Shown here piece after piece: positions 27,170-36,172 of a DNA stretch of 64,000 bases (position 1 is its first letter; the number at the start of each line of letters is the position of its first letter). The DNA is from Microvirga massiliensis (GTDB taxonomy: Bacteria; Pseudomonadota; Alphaproteobacteria; Rhizobiales; Beijerinckiaceae). The stretch covers positions 1 to 64,000 of the forward strand of contig NZ_LN811365.1 of NCBI RefSeq assembly GCF_001006805.1, read 5' to 3'. The notes beneath the pieces were generated by a model that ran no database searches, was not told the origin of the DNA, and saw nothing but the letters and a program-made list of their open reading frames with translations. Made by a program: the position numbers and the translations under genes.

Positions 27170-29214
27170 CCGATCTGACGGAGTGGCAGGGCGGTTCGGT
27201 CGATCCTGCTCTGCCGCGACCCCTGGTTCCTCCGCTTGGGCTCGTTACGGCCAAAATCCTCATCGTCGATGATGATCCGAAAAACCTGCTCGCAGTGGAG
27301 GAGATGCTCCGTGCGCCGGGGCTCGAGATCGTCACGGCCCAGTCCGGTGAGGCGGCCCTGCGCTGTGTCCTGCGCGACGATTTCGCAGTCATCCTTCTCG
27401 ATGTGCAGCTACCGAGCATGGATGGCTACGAGGTTGCCACCCTGATCCGGGGACGGCCGAAGACCTCACGCGTGCCGATCATCTTTCTCACCGCCTATAA
27501 CAAGGAGGATCTGCACGTCTTCCGTGGGTATACGGCGGGTGCGGTCGATTACGTCTTCAAGCCGATCGAGCCGATCATCCTGAAGTCGAAGGTCAACGTC
27601 TTCGTCGACCTGTTTCGCAAGACCGAGGAAATTCGCCGGCAGGGTGAGGAGGAACGGCGCCTTCTCATGGAGAACCTGCGGGTGCGCAGCGAAAAACTCC
27701 GGGCTGAGCAGGATCTCCGTCGGCGCGAGGAACACCAGTCCATCGTCCTGCGATCTCTGCCAGTCGCCCTTTACACGGCAGGTCTCGGCAACGATCGGCG
27801 CAAGCTTCGGTTCACGAACCCGAAGATCAAGGACATCACCGGCTTTTCTCCTGCAGCGTTCTTCGAGGACGAGAGCTTTTGGGAGTCACGACTGCATCCG
27901 GATGATCGGGAGCGGGTTCTCGGCCAGCTCGCCTCGGCCGAACAGGACGACTCGCTGGCGATCGAGTATCGATGGCGCTGCGCAGATGACGTCGACCGCC
28001 ACTTCCTCGATCAGACGGTCCTGATCCGCGACGAGAGCGGCAGGCCACGCGAGTATTTCGGCCTCTGGTTCGATGTCAGCGAGCGGAAGCAACTCGAACA
28101 GAAGCTTCTGCATGCGAGCAAGTTAGAAGCCGTGGGTCGGTTGACGGGCGGAATCGCACACGACTTCAACAACATGCTGAGCGTGGTGATCGGGAATCTC
28201 GATCTTCTCCAGAGGAGCATCGAGGGTAACGAGAAGGCTCTTCGGCGGACACGACTCGCCATGGACGGCGCCCAGCGCTGTGCGGATCTCACTCACCGGC
28301 TGCTCGCCTTCTCGCGCCGCCAGCCCCTGCAAGCCACCGTGCTCGACCTGAAGGCACTCATGCCGGGATTGCTCGAATTGATGCAGCGGACTCTCGGGGA
28401 ACGGATCAGGGTCCAGCTGGAATCGAGCGACGACCTGTGGCCCGTCCGGGTTGATCGCGTCCAGCTCGAAGCAGGGCTGATCAACCTCGCCGTCAATGCG
28501 CGGGACGCCATGACCGAGGGCGGCGACCTGCAGATCAGGCTGGAGAACAAGGTGTTTCCCGAGGCCGAGGATCCGGGCGGAGAATGCGTGATGATCTCCG
28601 TCACGGATACCGGGGAGGGCATGTCGCCGGAGGTAAAGCAGCGCGTCTTCGAACCATTCTTCACCACGAAGGAGAGCGGAAAGGGAACAGGCCTCGGGCT
28701 CTCGATGGTCTATGGTTTCATTCAGCAATCTGGCGGCCGCGTCGAGCTCGAGAGCGCGCCGGGACAGGGCACCACGATCCGCCTTATCCTTCCACGGGCG
28801 GTGGGTGAGGTGGATCGCGCCATGGAGCCTGTCGCAGACGTTGCGGAGCCGTTCGGCCAGGGGCGCAAGGTCCTCGTGGTCGAAGACGACCCGGCCGTCC
28901 GCCAGGTTGCCGTCTCGACCCTCAAGTCGCTCGGATTCCAGGTGCAGGAGGCCGAAACCGGGGATGATGCAGCGCGCCTGCTGCAACGCGACGGCGAGAT
29001 CCTGCTCGTGCTGAGCGACGTGCGAATGCCGGGAGACATGACCGGTATCGACCTCGCTCGGCTCGTCAGGCAGGAGAGGCCGTCCGTGCGCGTGCTGCTC
29101 ACGACCGGATATGTCGAAGGCGATTCGACGGTCGACGACGTGGACCTGCTCTACAAGCCGTATCGCGCCAACGATCTGGCAGAAAAGATCCAGTCGCTCC
29201 TCCGCGCCGCCTGA
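27166..29214 (+). CDS. Hybrid histidine kinase: receiver, PAS, kinase, receiver
   Basis: 682 residues, soluble. An N-terminal receiver (about 27-145; [16 protein letters not shown], and the conserved Lys in FKPIEP) precedes a coiled linker and a PAS domain with PAC (about 200-310). The HisKA domain has H-box [11 protein letters not shown] (His332). The HATPase domain follows ([28 protein letters not shown]), then a C-terminal receiver (about 567-680; [20 protein letters not shown]). The ATG overlaps the previous kinase's stop (ATGA), so the two are co-translated. An N-terminal receiver lets it accept phosphate from, or be gated by, another kinase, most simply the giant kinase before it. The output target is not in this window. 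Confidence 0.9.
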   Translation: MTDLTEWQGGSVDPALPRPLVPPLGLVTAKILIVDDDPKNLLAVEEMLRAPGLEIVTAQSGEAALRCVLRDDFAVILLDVQLPSMDGYEVATLIRGRPKTSRVPIIFLTAYNKEDLHVFRGYTAGAVDYVFKPIEPIILKSKVNVFVDLFRKTEEIRRQGEEERRLLMENLRVRSEKLRAEQDLRRREEHQSIVLRSLPVALYTAGLGNDRRKLRFTNPKIKDITGFSPAAFFEDESFWESRLHPDDRERVLGQLASAEQDDSLAIEYRWRCADDVDRHFLDQTVLIRDESGRPREYFGLWFDVSERKQLEQKLLHASKLEAVGRLTGGIAHDFNNMLSVVIGNLDLLQRSIEGNEKALRRTRLAMDGAQRCADLTHRLLAFSRRQPLQATVLDLKALMPGLLELMQRTLGERIRVQLESSDDLWPVRVDRVQLEAGLINLAVNARDAMTEGGDLQIRLENKVFPEAEDPGGECVMISVTDTGEGMSPEVKQRVFEPFFTTKESGKGTGLGLSMVYGFIQQSGGRVELESAPGQGTTIRLILPRAVGEVDRAMEPVADVAEPFGQGRKVLVVEDDPAVRQVAVSTLKSLGFQVQEAETGDDAARLLQRDGEILLVLSDVRMPGDMTGIDLARLVRQERPSVRVLLTTGYVEGDSTVDDVDLLYKPYRANDLAEKIQSLLRAA

Positions 29215-29258
29215 CGGACAGGGCTGGCTCGCCTCGATCGAGGAGGACGGGGCCGAGC

Positions 29259-29281
29259 CGGGAGGCTATATCGGCCTCCCG
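29259..29281 (+). terminator. Possible terminator after the kinase pair
   Basis: CGGGAGGC and GCCTCCCG form a perfect 8-bp stem with a 7-nt loop, 45 nt beyond the second kinase stop and 28 nt before the glutathione transferase gene. No T tract follows. A small palindrome (CCTCGATCGAGG, 29232-29243) precedes it. Confidence 0.4.
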
Positions 29282-29309
29282 CCCTGAAAGGGCTGTCCGG
29301 TCAGGCGTC

Positions 29310-29942
29310 ATGATTCTCCATTACTACCCCGGCAATGCGAGCCTTCTGCCCCATTTCATGCTGCGTGAGATCGGCAGGCCTTTCGAACTGCGCCTCGTCG
29401 ATCGCACTCGGAACGAGCAAAAATCGGCCGAATATCTCCAGCTCAATCCGGGTGGGCTCATCCCGACGCTCGTCGACGGAAGTCTCGTCCTGTTCGAGAC
29501 CGCGGCGATCGCACTGCATCTCGCGGACAAGTACCCGGATGCCGGCCTTGCACCGCCTTTCGGCTCGTCCGACCGAGCCCAGTTCTACAAGTGGATGGTT
29601 CATCTCACGAACACGCCTCAGGCCGAGTTCCGGGCCTGGTTCTATCCCCACGAGCATGTCAGCGACGAAGCCGCAGCGCCGAGCGTGAAGGCGGCCGCCG
29701 AAATCCGCCTTCAGGCCATGTTCGCGCGGATCGAGGCGCAACTGGGCGAAGGGCCCTGGCTTTTGGGTGAGCGCTTCTCCGCCGCGGATCTGTTCCTGTT
29801 CATGCTGATCCGATGGGGGCGTTCCATGGAAGTTCCGCCGCGCAGCCGTGCAGGGCTGATGGCGCTCGCGGAACGGGTCCTCGAGCGTCCCGCCGTCCAG
29901 GAAACGCTTGCGGCCGAAGGTATCGAATCGCCCTTCGTATAG
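29310..29942 (+). CDS. Glutathione S-transferase family protein
   Basis: 210 residues. The N-terminal thioredoxin-like domain has the glutathione-binding cis-Pro loop (NPGGLIPTLVDG) and the SNAIL-like ETAAIALHLADKY. The all-helical C-terminal domain contains the N-capping-box-type FSAADLFLFMLIRW. A Ser in NASLLPH is in the position of the catalytic residue. Class and substrate are not assignable. The ATG at 29310 lies shortly after the hairpin at 29259-29281, suggesting its own promoter. Confidence 0.88.
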   Translation: MILHYYPGNASLLPHFMLREIGRPFELRLVDRTRNEQKSAEYLQLNPGGLIPTLVDGSLVLFETAAIALHLADKYPDAGLAPPFGSSDRAQFYKWMVHLTNTPQAEFRAWFYPHEHVSDEAAAPSVKAAAEIRLQAMFARIEAQLGEGPWLLGERFSAADLFLFMLIRWGRSMEVPPRSRAGLMALAERVLERPAVQETLAAEGIESPFV

Positions 29943-30071
29943 AGCCTTCGAGGGGCTCAGGGGTCGAACATCCCGGCCAAGCCGATAGAGTCGACCCTCA
30001 CCGCACGGCTCGTTGCCCCCAGCCGCGTCCGGTGCCCAAGTCCATCACCGATGGCTTCCGTCGAGGCGATC

Positions 30072-31994
30072 ATGCTCCTTCAAGACCTGCAACAGCGCGT
30101 GCGCCCCGTCCTCGTCGGCATTCCCGCCCTTGGACTTCTTGCAGGATTCCTGGCTCGCCTCCTCGGCTATGGCGGATTGGCTCCGGCAATCTGGGTCGCG
30201 GCAACGATCCCGGTGCTGCTCGTCCTGCTTGCGGAGATCGTTACGAGCCTGAGGCGGGGCGACTTCGGGCTGGACGTCGTCGCTGCACTGTCGATGACGG
30301 CAGCGCTCATATTCGGCGAGGAGCTCGCGGCCGTCGTGGTCGCTCTGATGTATTCGGGCGGCCAGTACCTGGAGAGTTTCGCCGAGGGGCGTGCGCGTCG
30401 GGAGATGACCGCTCTTCTGTCACGGGTTCCCCGGACGGCGATGCGGCACCGCGACGACGGCCTGGAAGAAATTGCGCTGGACGCGATCGACGCAGGTGAT
30501 CGCCTGCTCATCCGACGCGGAGACGTCGTTCCGGTCGACGGCACGGTCGCGTCCAGAGTTGCGGTCCTCGACGAATCCGCTTTGACCGGCGAGGCGCTGC
30601 CGGTCCAGCATCGGGCCGGTGAGGCCGTCATGAGCGGGTCAGCGAATGCCGGCGATGCCTTCGACCTGACGGCCTCCCGCCGCGCCTCGGACAGCACTTT
30701 CGCGGGCATTATCCGGCTCGTCGAGCAGGCGCAACGCTCCAGGGCGCCGATGGCCCGCCTCGCCGACCGCTACGCCATGGGCTTTCTCGTCGTCACGGTC
30801 GCCATTGCCTCCGCGGCCTGGTTTCTCACGGGAGATCCAATCCGGGCCGTTGCCGTGCTCGTCGTAGCGACCCCGTGCCCGCTCATCCTGGCCGTCCCGG
30901 TAGCCCTCGTCTCGGGGCTCTCCAGGGCCGCGCGACACGGCATCCTGATCAAGGGTGGCAAGGCGCTCGAGGTCATGTCCGGCATACGCGCAGTCGTTCT
31001 AGACAAGACCGGAACCCTGACGGATGGCAGGCCTCGTCTGGTTTCCACCGAAGTCGCACCCGGTATCGAGCCGGACGAGCTTCTCATGATCGCCGCGTCT
31101 CTCGAGCAGGCTTCGCATCACACGATTGCCCAGACCATCGTCGCTGGAGCTCGCGCGAGGGGCATGACGCTCGCCACACCGTCAGATGTGGCGGAGACCC
31201 CTGGCGAAGGGGTCGAGGGGCGGGTGCAGGGCTATCACGTGATCGTCGGCGGCCTGAGCTTCGTGAGCGGCAAGCTCGGTATTTCGGAAACGTCGCTCGG
31301 GATCGCTGCGGGAACGCCGGGATCCGTCATGGTTGCGGTAGCAATCGAGGGAAGGCTGGCGGGAGTGCTCGTTCTCGCGGACGAGCTTCGGGCGGGCACC
31401 GAGACTTTCCTGGCCCGGCTGCGGACGTTCGGCGTGGAGCGCATCGTGCTCGCAACCGGCGACCGGCAGGATGTCGCAAGGGAGGTGACAAGAGGTCTTC
31501 CCTTCGACGCGGTCCGGGCAGACCTGACGCCGGATCAGAAGGTCACGACCATCCTCTCCGAGAGGAAAAACGGGCCGGTCATGATGATCGGTGACGGCGT
31601 GAACGATGCTCCCGCCTTGGCCGCAGCCGATCTCGGCGTTGCGATGGGCTCGCGCGGTGCCGCGGCCTCGGCGGAGGCCGCCGATGTCGTTCTCCTCGTC
31701 GACCGGCTGAATGCCGTCCTGCCTGGGCTCGAGATCGCCCGCCGCTCACGCCGGATCGCTCTGGAGAGCGTCTACGGCGGCATCGGCCTCTCGGTTCTTG
31801 GGATGATCGCCGCCGCCTTCGGCCACATCACCCCGGTGCAAGGAGCATTGATCCAGGAGGCTATCGACATCGCCGTCATTCTCAATGCCCTGAGGGCGCT
31901 GCAGGACAAACCAGCGAGTGGACATTCTCTATCACCGGACCAGATAGCCGGCCGGGAACGGCACAGCGCAGCCCAGAATGCGAATCTGGTCTGA
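30072..31994 (+). CDS. P1B-type heavy-metal-translocating ATPase
   Basis: About 640 residues. P-type ATPase motifs: actuator-domain TGEALP, phosphorylation DKTGTLTDG, and hinge GDGVNDAPAL. The metal-site motif in the membrane is TPCP rather than the common CPC. There is no N-terminal metal-binding domain; four membrane segments precede the actuator. The conserved SEHP nucleotide-binding motif is altered to SHHT (SLEQASHHTIAQ). It should export a divalent metal from the cytoplasm, but the metal cannot be assigned. I prefer the ATG at 30072 (GAGG 5 nt upstream) over that at 30051. No metal regulator is adjacent. Confidence 0.88.
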   Translation: MLLQDLQQRVRPVLVGIPALGLLAGFLARLLGYGGLAPAIWVAATIPVLLVLLAEIVTSLRRGDFGLDVVAALSMTAALIFGEELAAVVVALMYSGGQYLESFAEGRARREMTALLSRVPRTAMRHRDDGLEEIALDAIDAGDRLLIRRGDVVPVDGTVASRVAVLDESALTGEALPVQHRAGEAVMSGSANAGDAFDLTASRRASDSTFAGIIRLVEQAQRSRAPMARLADRYAMGFLVVTVAIASAAWFLTGDPIRAVAVLVVATPCPLILAVPVALVSGLSRAARHGILIKGGKALEVMSGIRAVVLDKTGTLTDGRPRLVSTEVAPGIEPDELLMIAASLEQASHHTIAQTIVAGARARGMTLATPSDVAETPGEGVEGRVQGYHVIVGGLSFVSGKLGISETSLGIAAGTPGSVMVAVAIEGRLAGVLVLADELRAGTETFLARLRTFGVERIVLATGDRQDVAREVTRGLPFDAVRADLTPDQKVTTILSERKNGPVMMIGDGVNDAPALAAADLGVAMGSRGAAASAEAADVVLLVDRLNAVLPGLEIARRSRRIALESVYGGIGLSVLGMIAAAFGHITPVQGALIQEAIDIAVILNALRALQDKPASGHSLSPDQIAGRERHSAAQNANLV

Positions 31995-32065
31995 GCATTG
32001 GAATGTATCTGGTGGGATGAGTGATTATGTGACTCGTGACAGCGAGCGGAGTGAAATCATTCAGC

Positions 32066-32340
32066 GGCGCATCCGTCGGCGGGTAGATTGCTTCGCCTGC
32101 GGCTCGCAAGGACGGAGGTGCGGCGGGACGGGCAGTGCATCACGCCTCCTCGCAAGGACGAAGTGCGGCGGAAGCGGCGGTGCATCGCGCCTGCGGCGCG
32201 CAAGGACTGGGCGGGTCCGGTGCTACTCCGGTTCCGGCCCTGCACCTCCCGCCCTCATACCCTCTTCGTCATTGCGAACGAAGTGAAGCAATCCAGACCA
32301 TCGCATCAGAATGGATTGCTGCGCCTGCAGCCCGCATGAC
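32066..32340. repeat. Intergenic dispersed repeat, copy 1 of 3
   Basis: The 373-nt gap between the metal ATPase and the ABC operon has no gene. It carries GGGTAGATTGCTTCGCCTGC, local direct repeats built on CGCAAGGAC (three times in 32104-32205), and AAGTGAAGCAATCC further right. Parts are shared, in both orientations, with 46186-46300 and 61405-61560. For example, the segment near 32233-32262 is the reverse complement of one near 61460-61485. Confidence 0.75.
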
Positions 32341-32367
32341 GAAACAGTGTCGAACCCGTACCGTTGA

Positions 32368-34026
32368 TCAGGACGGGACCGCCTCACGGCCCGACCGATT
32401 CTCATTCAGAAATGCCGCGGCAATCAGCGCGCGAGTGTAGTCTTCCCTCGGGCTGTCGAAGATCTGGTCGACCGGCCCTCGTTCGACGATCTTGCCGCTC
32501 TTCATCACGAGGATCTCGTCCGAGAGCGCACGCACGACGGCGAGGTCGTGGCTGATGAACACGTAGGCGAGTCCGTGCGCTTGCTGGAGATCGCGCAGGA
32601 GAACGACGATCTCCTTCTGGACGGAGCGGTCGAGCGCCGAGGTCGGCTCGTCGAGCACCACGAGCTTCGGGTGAAGGATCATCGTGCGTGCAATCGCGAT
32701 ACGCTGCCTTTGCCCGCCGGAGAATTCATGCGGAAAGCGATTGCGCCAAGCGGGGTCGAGCCGGACTTCCTCGAAAGCTTTCGCAGCCCGCCGATCCCGT
32801 TCGCGACGCGAGATTCCCGGCTCGTGAACGAGCAATCCCTCGGTGACGATCTCGCCGGCGGTCATGCGGGGCGACAGAGAGCCGAACGGGTCCTGAAAGA
32901 CGATCTGAAGCTTTCGCCGAAGCGGTCGCATGTCACTTCGGCTGAGCGGCATCAGGTTCCGATCCTCGAAGCGTATGAGGCCCGAGGCAGGCTGCAACCG
33001 CAGGATCGCGCGGCCGAGGGTGGATTTCCCCGAGCCGGATTCGCCGACGACTCCGATCGTCTCGCCGGCCCTTACGTGGAGATCGACACCGTCGACCGCC
33101 CTCAGGATGTGATGGTGCCGGCCGAAAAGCCCCGAGGAGAGATCGAACGTGACCTCGATGTTGCGCGCATCGAGCACGACGGGGCTGTTGGTCGGTGACT
33201 GCTCTTTCGTTCCGCTCGGCTCCGCATTGATCAGCATGCGCGTATAGGCATGCTGCGGGGTTGCAAACAAAGCTTCCGTCTTGCCATGTTCCACGACCGT
33301 GCCGCCGCGCATCACGTAGGTCCGATCCGCGATGCGCCGAACGACGCCGAGGTCGTGGGTGATGAACACGATCGCCATGTCGAGGCGCTTCTGCAGGTCG
33401 GCGAGCAGTTCGAGGATGCGCGCCTGTACGGTCACGTCGAGCGCCGTGGTCGGCTCGTCGGCAACCAGCACGTCAGGCCTGTTGGCCAGGGCCATTGCCA
33501 TCATCACGCGCTGGCGCTGCCCGCCGGAGAGCTCGTGCGGATAGGAATCGATACGGCGCCGGGGATCGGCAATCCGCACCAGATCCAGCAATTCGATCGC
33601 GCGCTCGCGGGCATCCCTTCGGCCGAGACCGCCATGGGTGATGAGCGGCAGCGCGAGCTGATCGCCGATCCGGTAGAGCGGATCGAGCGACGTCATCGGT
33701 TCCTGGAAGATCATCGTCAGCTTCGAGCCGCGATACCGGTTCAGGCGATTTGCCGGCAGGCCGATGAGTTCCTCGCCACGATACCGGACCGATCCTTCCG
33801 CCCAGCCGTTCGAGGCAAGGAGGCCCATGACGGACATCACCGTCTGACTTTTTCCGGAACCGGACTCGCCGACGATCGCGATCGTTTCGCCGGAGCGCAC
33901 GTCGAAGTCCACGCCCTTGACCGCATGAAGCACGCCGTCGCCGGTGCGAAAGCGAACGTGAAGACCCCGTACCGACAGGATCGGCTCGGCTTCGATCGCC
34001 GTCTGGTCGGATCCCATTGCCGTCAT
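32368..34026 (-). CDS. Peptide-type ABC transporter ATPase with two fused ABC domains
   Basis: 552 residues, the length of YejF or fused DppD-DppF proteins. Each half has Walker A GESGSGKS, a signature (LSGGQRQR, then FSGGQRQR) and a Walker B ([28 protein letters not shown]). Both sites look catalytically complete. Oligopeptide/nickel-type ATPase extension motifs follow each half. The ATG overlaps the stop of the permease gene (ATGA); the longer open frame to the right is only permease DNA in another frame. It powers the importer encoded at 34023-37762. Confidence 0.92.
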   Translation of the reverse strand: MTAMGSDQTAIEAEPILSVRGLHVRFRTGDGVLHAVKGVDFDVRSGETIAIVGESGSGKSQTVMSVMGLLASNGWAEGSVRYRGEELIGLPANRLNRYRGSKLTMIFQEPMTSLDPLYRIGDQLALPLITHGGLGRRDARERAIELLDLVRIADPRRRIDSYPHELSGGQRQRVMMAMALANRPDVLVADEPTTALDVTVQARILELLADLQKRLDMAIVFITHDLGVVRRIADRTYVMRGGTVVEHGKTEALFATPQHAYTRMLINAEPSGTKEQSPTNSPVVLDARNIEVTFDLSSGLFGRHHHILRAVDGVDLHVRAGETIGVVGESGSGKSTLGRAILRLQPASGLIRFEDRNLMPLSRSDMRPLRRKLQIVFQDPFGSLSPRMTAGEIVTEGLLVHEPGISRRERDRRAAKAFEEVRLDPAWRNRFPHEFSGGQRQRIAIARTMILHPKLVVLDEPTSALDRSVQKEIVVLLRDLQQAHGLAYVFISHDLAVVRALSDEILVMKSGKIVERGPVDQIFDSPREDYTRALIAAAFLNENRSGREAVPS

Positions 34027-35156
34027 CGGTCTCTCGGATCGAGGGCGTCCCGGAGGCCATCGCCGATGAAGTTCAAGGCCAGCAGGGTCACGACGAGGAA
34101 TAGCGATGGGTAGATCAGCATGAAGGTCGCGCCCTGGATGTTCTTCGCGCCGTCCGCAATGAGCACGCCCCAGCTCGACCACGGCTCCTGAACGCCGAGC
34201 CCCAGGAAGGACAGGAAGCTCTCGAGGAGGATCACCTTCGGGACCAGGAGAGTCATGAAGACGACCACCGGCCCGAGGGTGTTCGGGATGACGTGCCGAC
34301 GGATGATGCCTCGCGTCTCGACCCCCAGGGCTTCGGCGGCCTGCACGTATTCCTGCCGCTTGATCGAGAGCGTCTGCCCGCGCACGATCCGGGCCATGTC
34401 GAGCCACTCGACGGCGCCGACGGCCAGGAACATCAGGATGAAGTTCCGGCCGAAGAAGACGACCAGCATGATCACGAAGAAGATGAAGGGCAGCGAATAG
34501 AGGATGTCGACGATCCTCATCATCACCATGTCGACGCGGCCCCCGAGATAACCCGAGGTCGCGCCGTACACGACGCCGATCACGAGCGCCACGAGGGTCG
34601 CCAGGAGCCCGATCGAGAGCGAGATCCGGCCCGCGAAGAGCGTACGGGTCAGGAGATCGCGCCCGTTGGTGTCCGTTCCGAAGAAGAAGTAGTTGCGCTC
34701 GATCGGCACCTCGACGGTTAGGCGCCGGCCCTCGTCGGCCCTTTCGACCACGCGCGCCGGACCGAATAGGTCAGATCGGTCGAAATAGGCGAGGCCCCGC
34801 TCGTCGATCGGCCGTTGACCTACCAGAACCACGCGGACGAGATCGCCGGAGATCGAGATCGATTCCGGGCGGCCGCGAACCCGCGAGCCGATCCGCTCGA
34901 TGGCAGGTGCGATATCCTCGTCCCTCGGATAGGCGGTCAGGCTCGCAGGAGTTCGACTGTAATCAGTGTAGACTTGGTCGAAGCGGTGGCCGGTGATTTC
35001 GGGGCCGACGATGCAGGCGATCGTGATGAGCAGGAGCGCGACCATGCTCGCGACGGCCGCCTTGTTTCGGAAGAGCCGCGCACGCGCATCAGCCCAGAGC
35101 GATCGTCCCAGTGTGGCTTCGACATCGGTCGTGTGGAGCGCGAACCCTTCGGCCAT
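34023..35156 (-). CDS. Peptide-type ABC transporter permease (OppC/DppC family)
   Basis: 377 residues with one N-terminal membrane segment, a large periplasmic insertion (about residues 50-160), then five membrane segments. The permease EAA loop is visible (QAAEALGVETRGIIRRHVIPN). FGTDTNGRDLLTRTLFAGR is the standard OppC block just after the insertion. The family is usually about 300 residues; the extra length is the loop between segments 1 and 2. The start at 35156 is 7 nt after the stop of the OppB-type gene; no clear ribosome site, so probably coupled. Confidence 0.9.
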   Translation of the reverse strand: MAEGFALHTTDVEATLGRSLWADARARLFRNKAAVASMVALLLITIACIVGPEITGHRFDQVYTDYSRTPASLTAYPRDEDIAPAIERIGSRVRGRPESISISGDLVRVVLVGQRPIDERGLAYFDRSDLFGPARVVERADEGRRLTVEVPIERNYFFFGTDTNGRDLLTRTLFAGRISLSIGLLATLVALVIGVVYGATSGYLGGRVDMVMMRIVDILYSLPFIFFVIMLVVFFGRNFILMFLAVGAVEWLDMARIVRGQTLSIKRQEYVQAAEALGVETRGIIRRHVIPNTLGPVVVFMTLLVPKVILLESFLSFLGLGVQEPWSSWGVLIADGAKNIQGATFMLIYPSLFLVVTLLALNFIGDGLRDALDPRDR

Positions 35157-35163
35157 GGCAGCG

Positions 35164-36084
35164 TCAGTCGAAGCGGACGCGCGGGTCGAGCAGCGCGTAA
35201 AGGATGTCGACCACAAGGTTGAACACCAGGATGAAGACCGCGACGACGACGACCGTCCCCATCACGAGGGTATAGTCGCGGTTGAGAGCAGCCTCCGAGA
35301 AGTATCGGCCGATCCCAGGCAATCCGAAGATCGTCTCGACCACGATGGATCCCGTCAGGAGCGCCGCAGCCGCCGGACCGAGATAGGAGACGACCGGAAG
35401 AGCGGCGCCGCGGAGCGCGTGGCGCAGGATTACCGAGGTCGGGAGCCCCAGGGAGCGCAAGGTGCGGATATGATTCGAGCGGAGCGTCTCGATCATGGCG
35501 GCGCGCGTCATCCTGGCAATGACAGCGATCTGCGGCAATGCAAGGACGAGAACTGGCATGACGAGATTCTGCGGGGCGCCGCCGTTCCAGCCTGCCACCG
35601 GGAGCCAGGCGAGGGAAAGGCCGAGAATGATCTGCAGCACCGGCGCGACCACGAAGGTCGGAATCGTCAGGCCAAAGGTGCCGAGGCCGGTTACCGCATA
35701 ATCGACCACGCTGTTCTGGCGGAAAGCCGCGATCGATCCCAGTGCGCCGCCGATGGGAATGGCGAGTCCGAGCGCCAGCGAACCGATCGTCATGGAGACC
35801 GGCAAGCCCTGTGCGAGCAGTTCCCCGACGGAGAAGTCGCGCATGATGAACGAGGGACCGAAATCCCCACGCAAAATCGAGCCGAGATAGAGGAGATATT
35901 GCTCGAAGAGCGAGCGATCGAGCTTGTAGATCCGGTTCAGGTTCTCCATCACCTTCGCCTCGAGCGGACGCTCGAGATCGAAGGGGCCGCCGGGGGCGAG
36001 ACGGATCAAAAAAAAGGAGATCGTAACGATCGCAAAGAGCGTCGGCACGGCTGACAGGAGTCGGCGAAGAATGAAGGAGAGCAC
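35164..36084 (-). CDS. Peptide-type ABC transporter permease (OppB/DppB family)
   Basis: 306 residues, six membrane segments. LSFILRRLLSAVPTLFAIVTISFFLIRLAPGGPF is the family N-terminus; the EAA loop is LRSLGLPTSVILRHALRGA; the C-terminal ALLDPRVRF is typical. It starts at GTG (36084), since an upstream ATG in frame would lie inside the binding-protein gene. Together with the OppC-type partner it forms the inner-membrane channel. Confidence 0.9.
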   Translation of the reverse strand: MLSFILRRLLSAVPTLFAIVTISFFLIRLAPGGPFDLERPLEAKVMENLNRIYKLDRSLFEQYLLYLGSILRGDFGPSFIMRDFSVGELLAQGLPVSMTIGSLALGLAIPIGGALGSIAAFRQNSVVDYAVTGLGTFGLTIPTFVVAPVLQIILGLSLAWLPVAGWNGGAPQNLVMPVLVLALPQIAVIARMTRAAMIETLRSNHIRTLRSLGLPTSVILRHALRGAALPVVSYLGPAAAALLTGSIVVETIFGLPGIGRYFSEAALNRDYTLVMGTVVVVAVFILVFNLVVDILYALLDPRVRFD

Positions 36085-36139
36085 GCGCCTTCCGTCGCTC
36101 CTCTGATGCTCGCGATCGGGGAGGACCGGTCGCAAAAGG

Positions 36140-36163
36140 GAGCGGGCGCAGAGGCGCCCGCTC
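36140..36163 (-). promoter_or_regulatory. Perfect hairpin between the binding-protein and permease genes
   Basis: GAGCGGGCGC and GCGCCCGCTC form a 10-bp perfect stem with a 4-nt loop, 9 nt beyond the binding-protein stop. On the transcribed strand it is followed by CCTTTTG, so partial termination or RNA stabilisation is plausible. This would make binding protein in excess over permease. Confidence 0.6.
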
Positions 36164-36172
36164 GGAAACAGT

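Noticed and set aside
34027-34407. Longer upstream extension of the fused ABC ATPase frame
   Set aside because: The extension lies wholly inside the OppC-type permease gene; the ATGA overlap at 34023-34026 gives the natural start.
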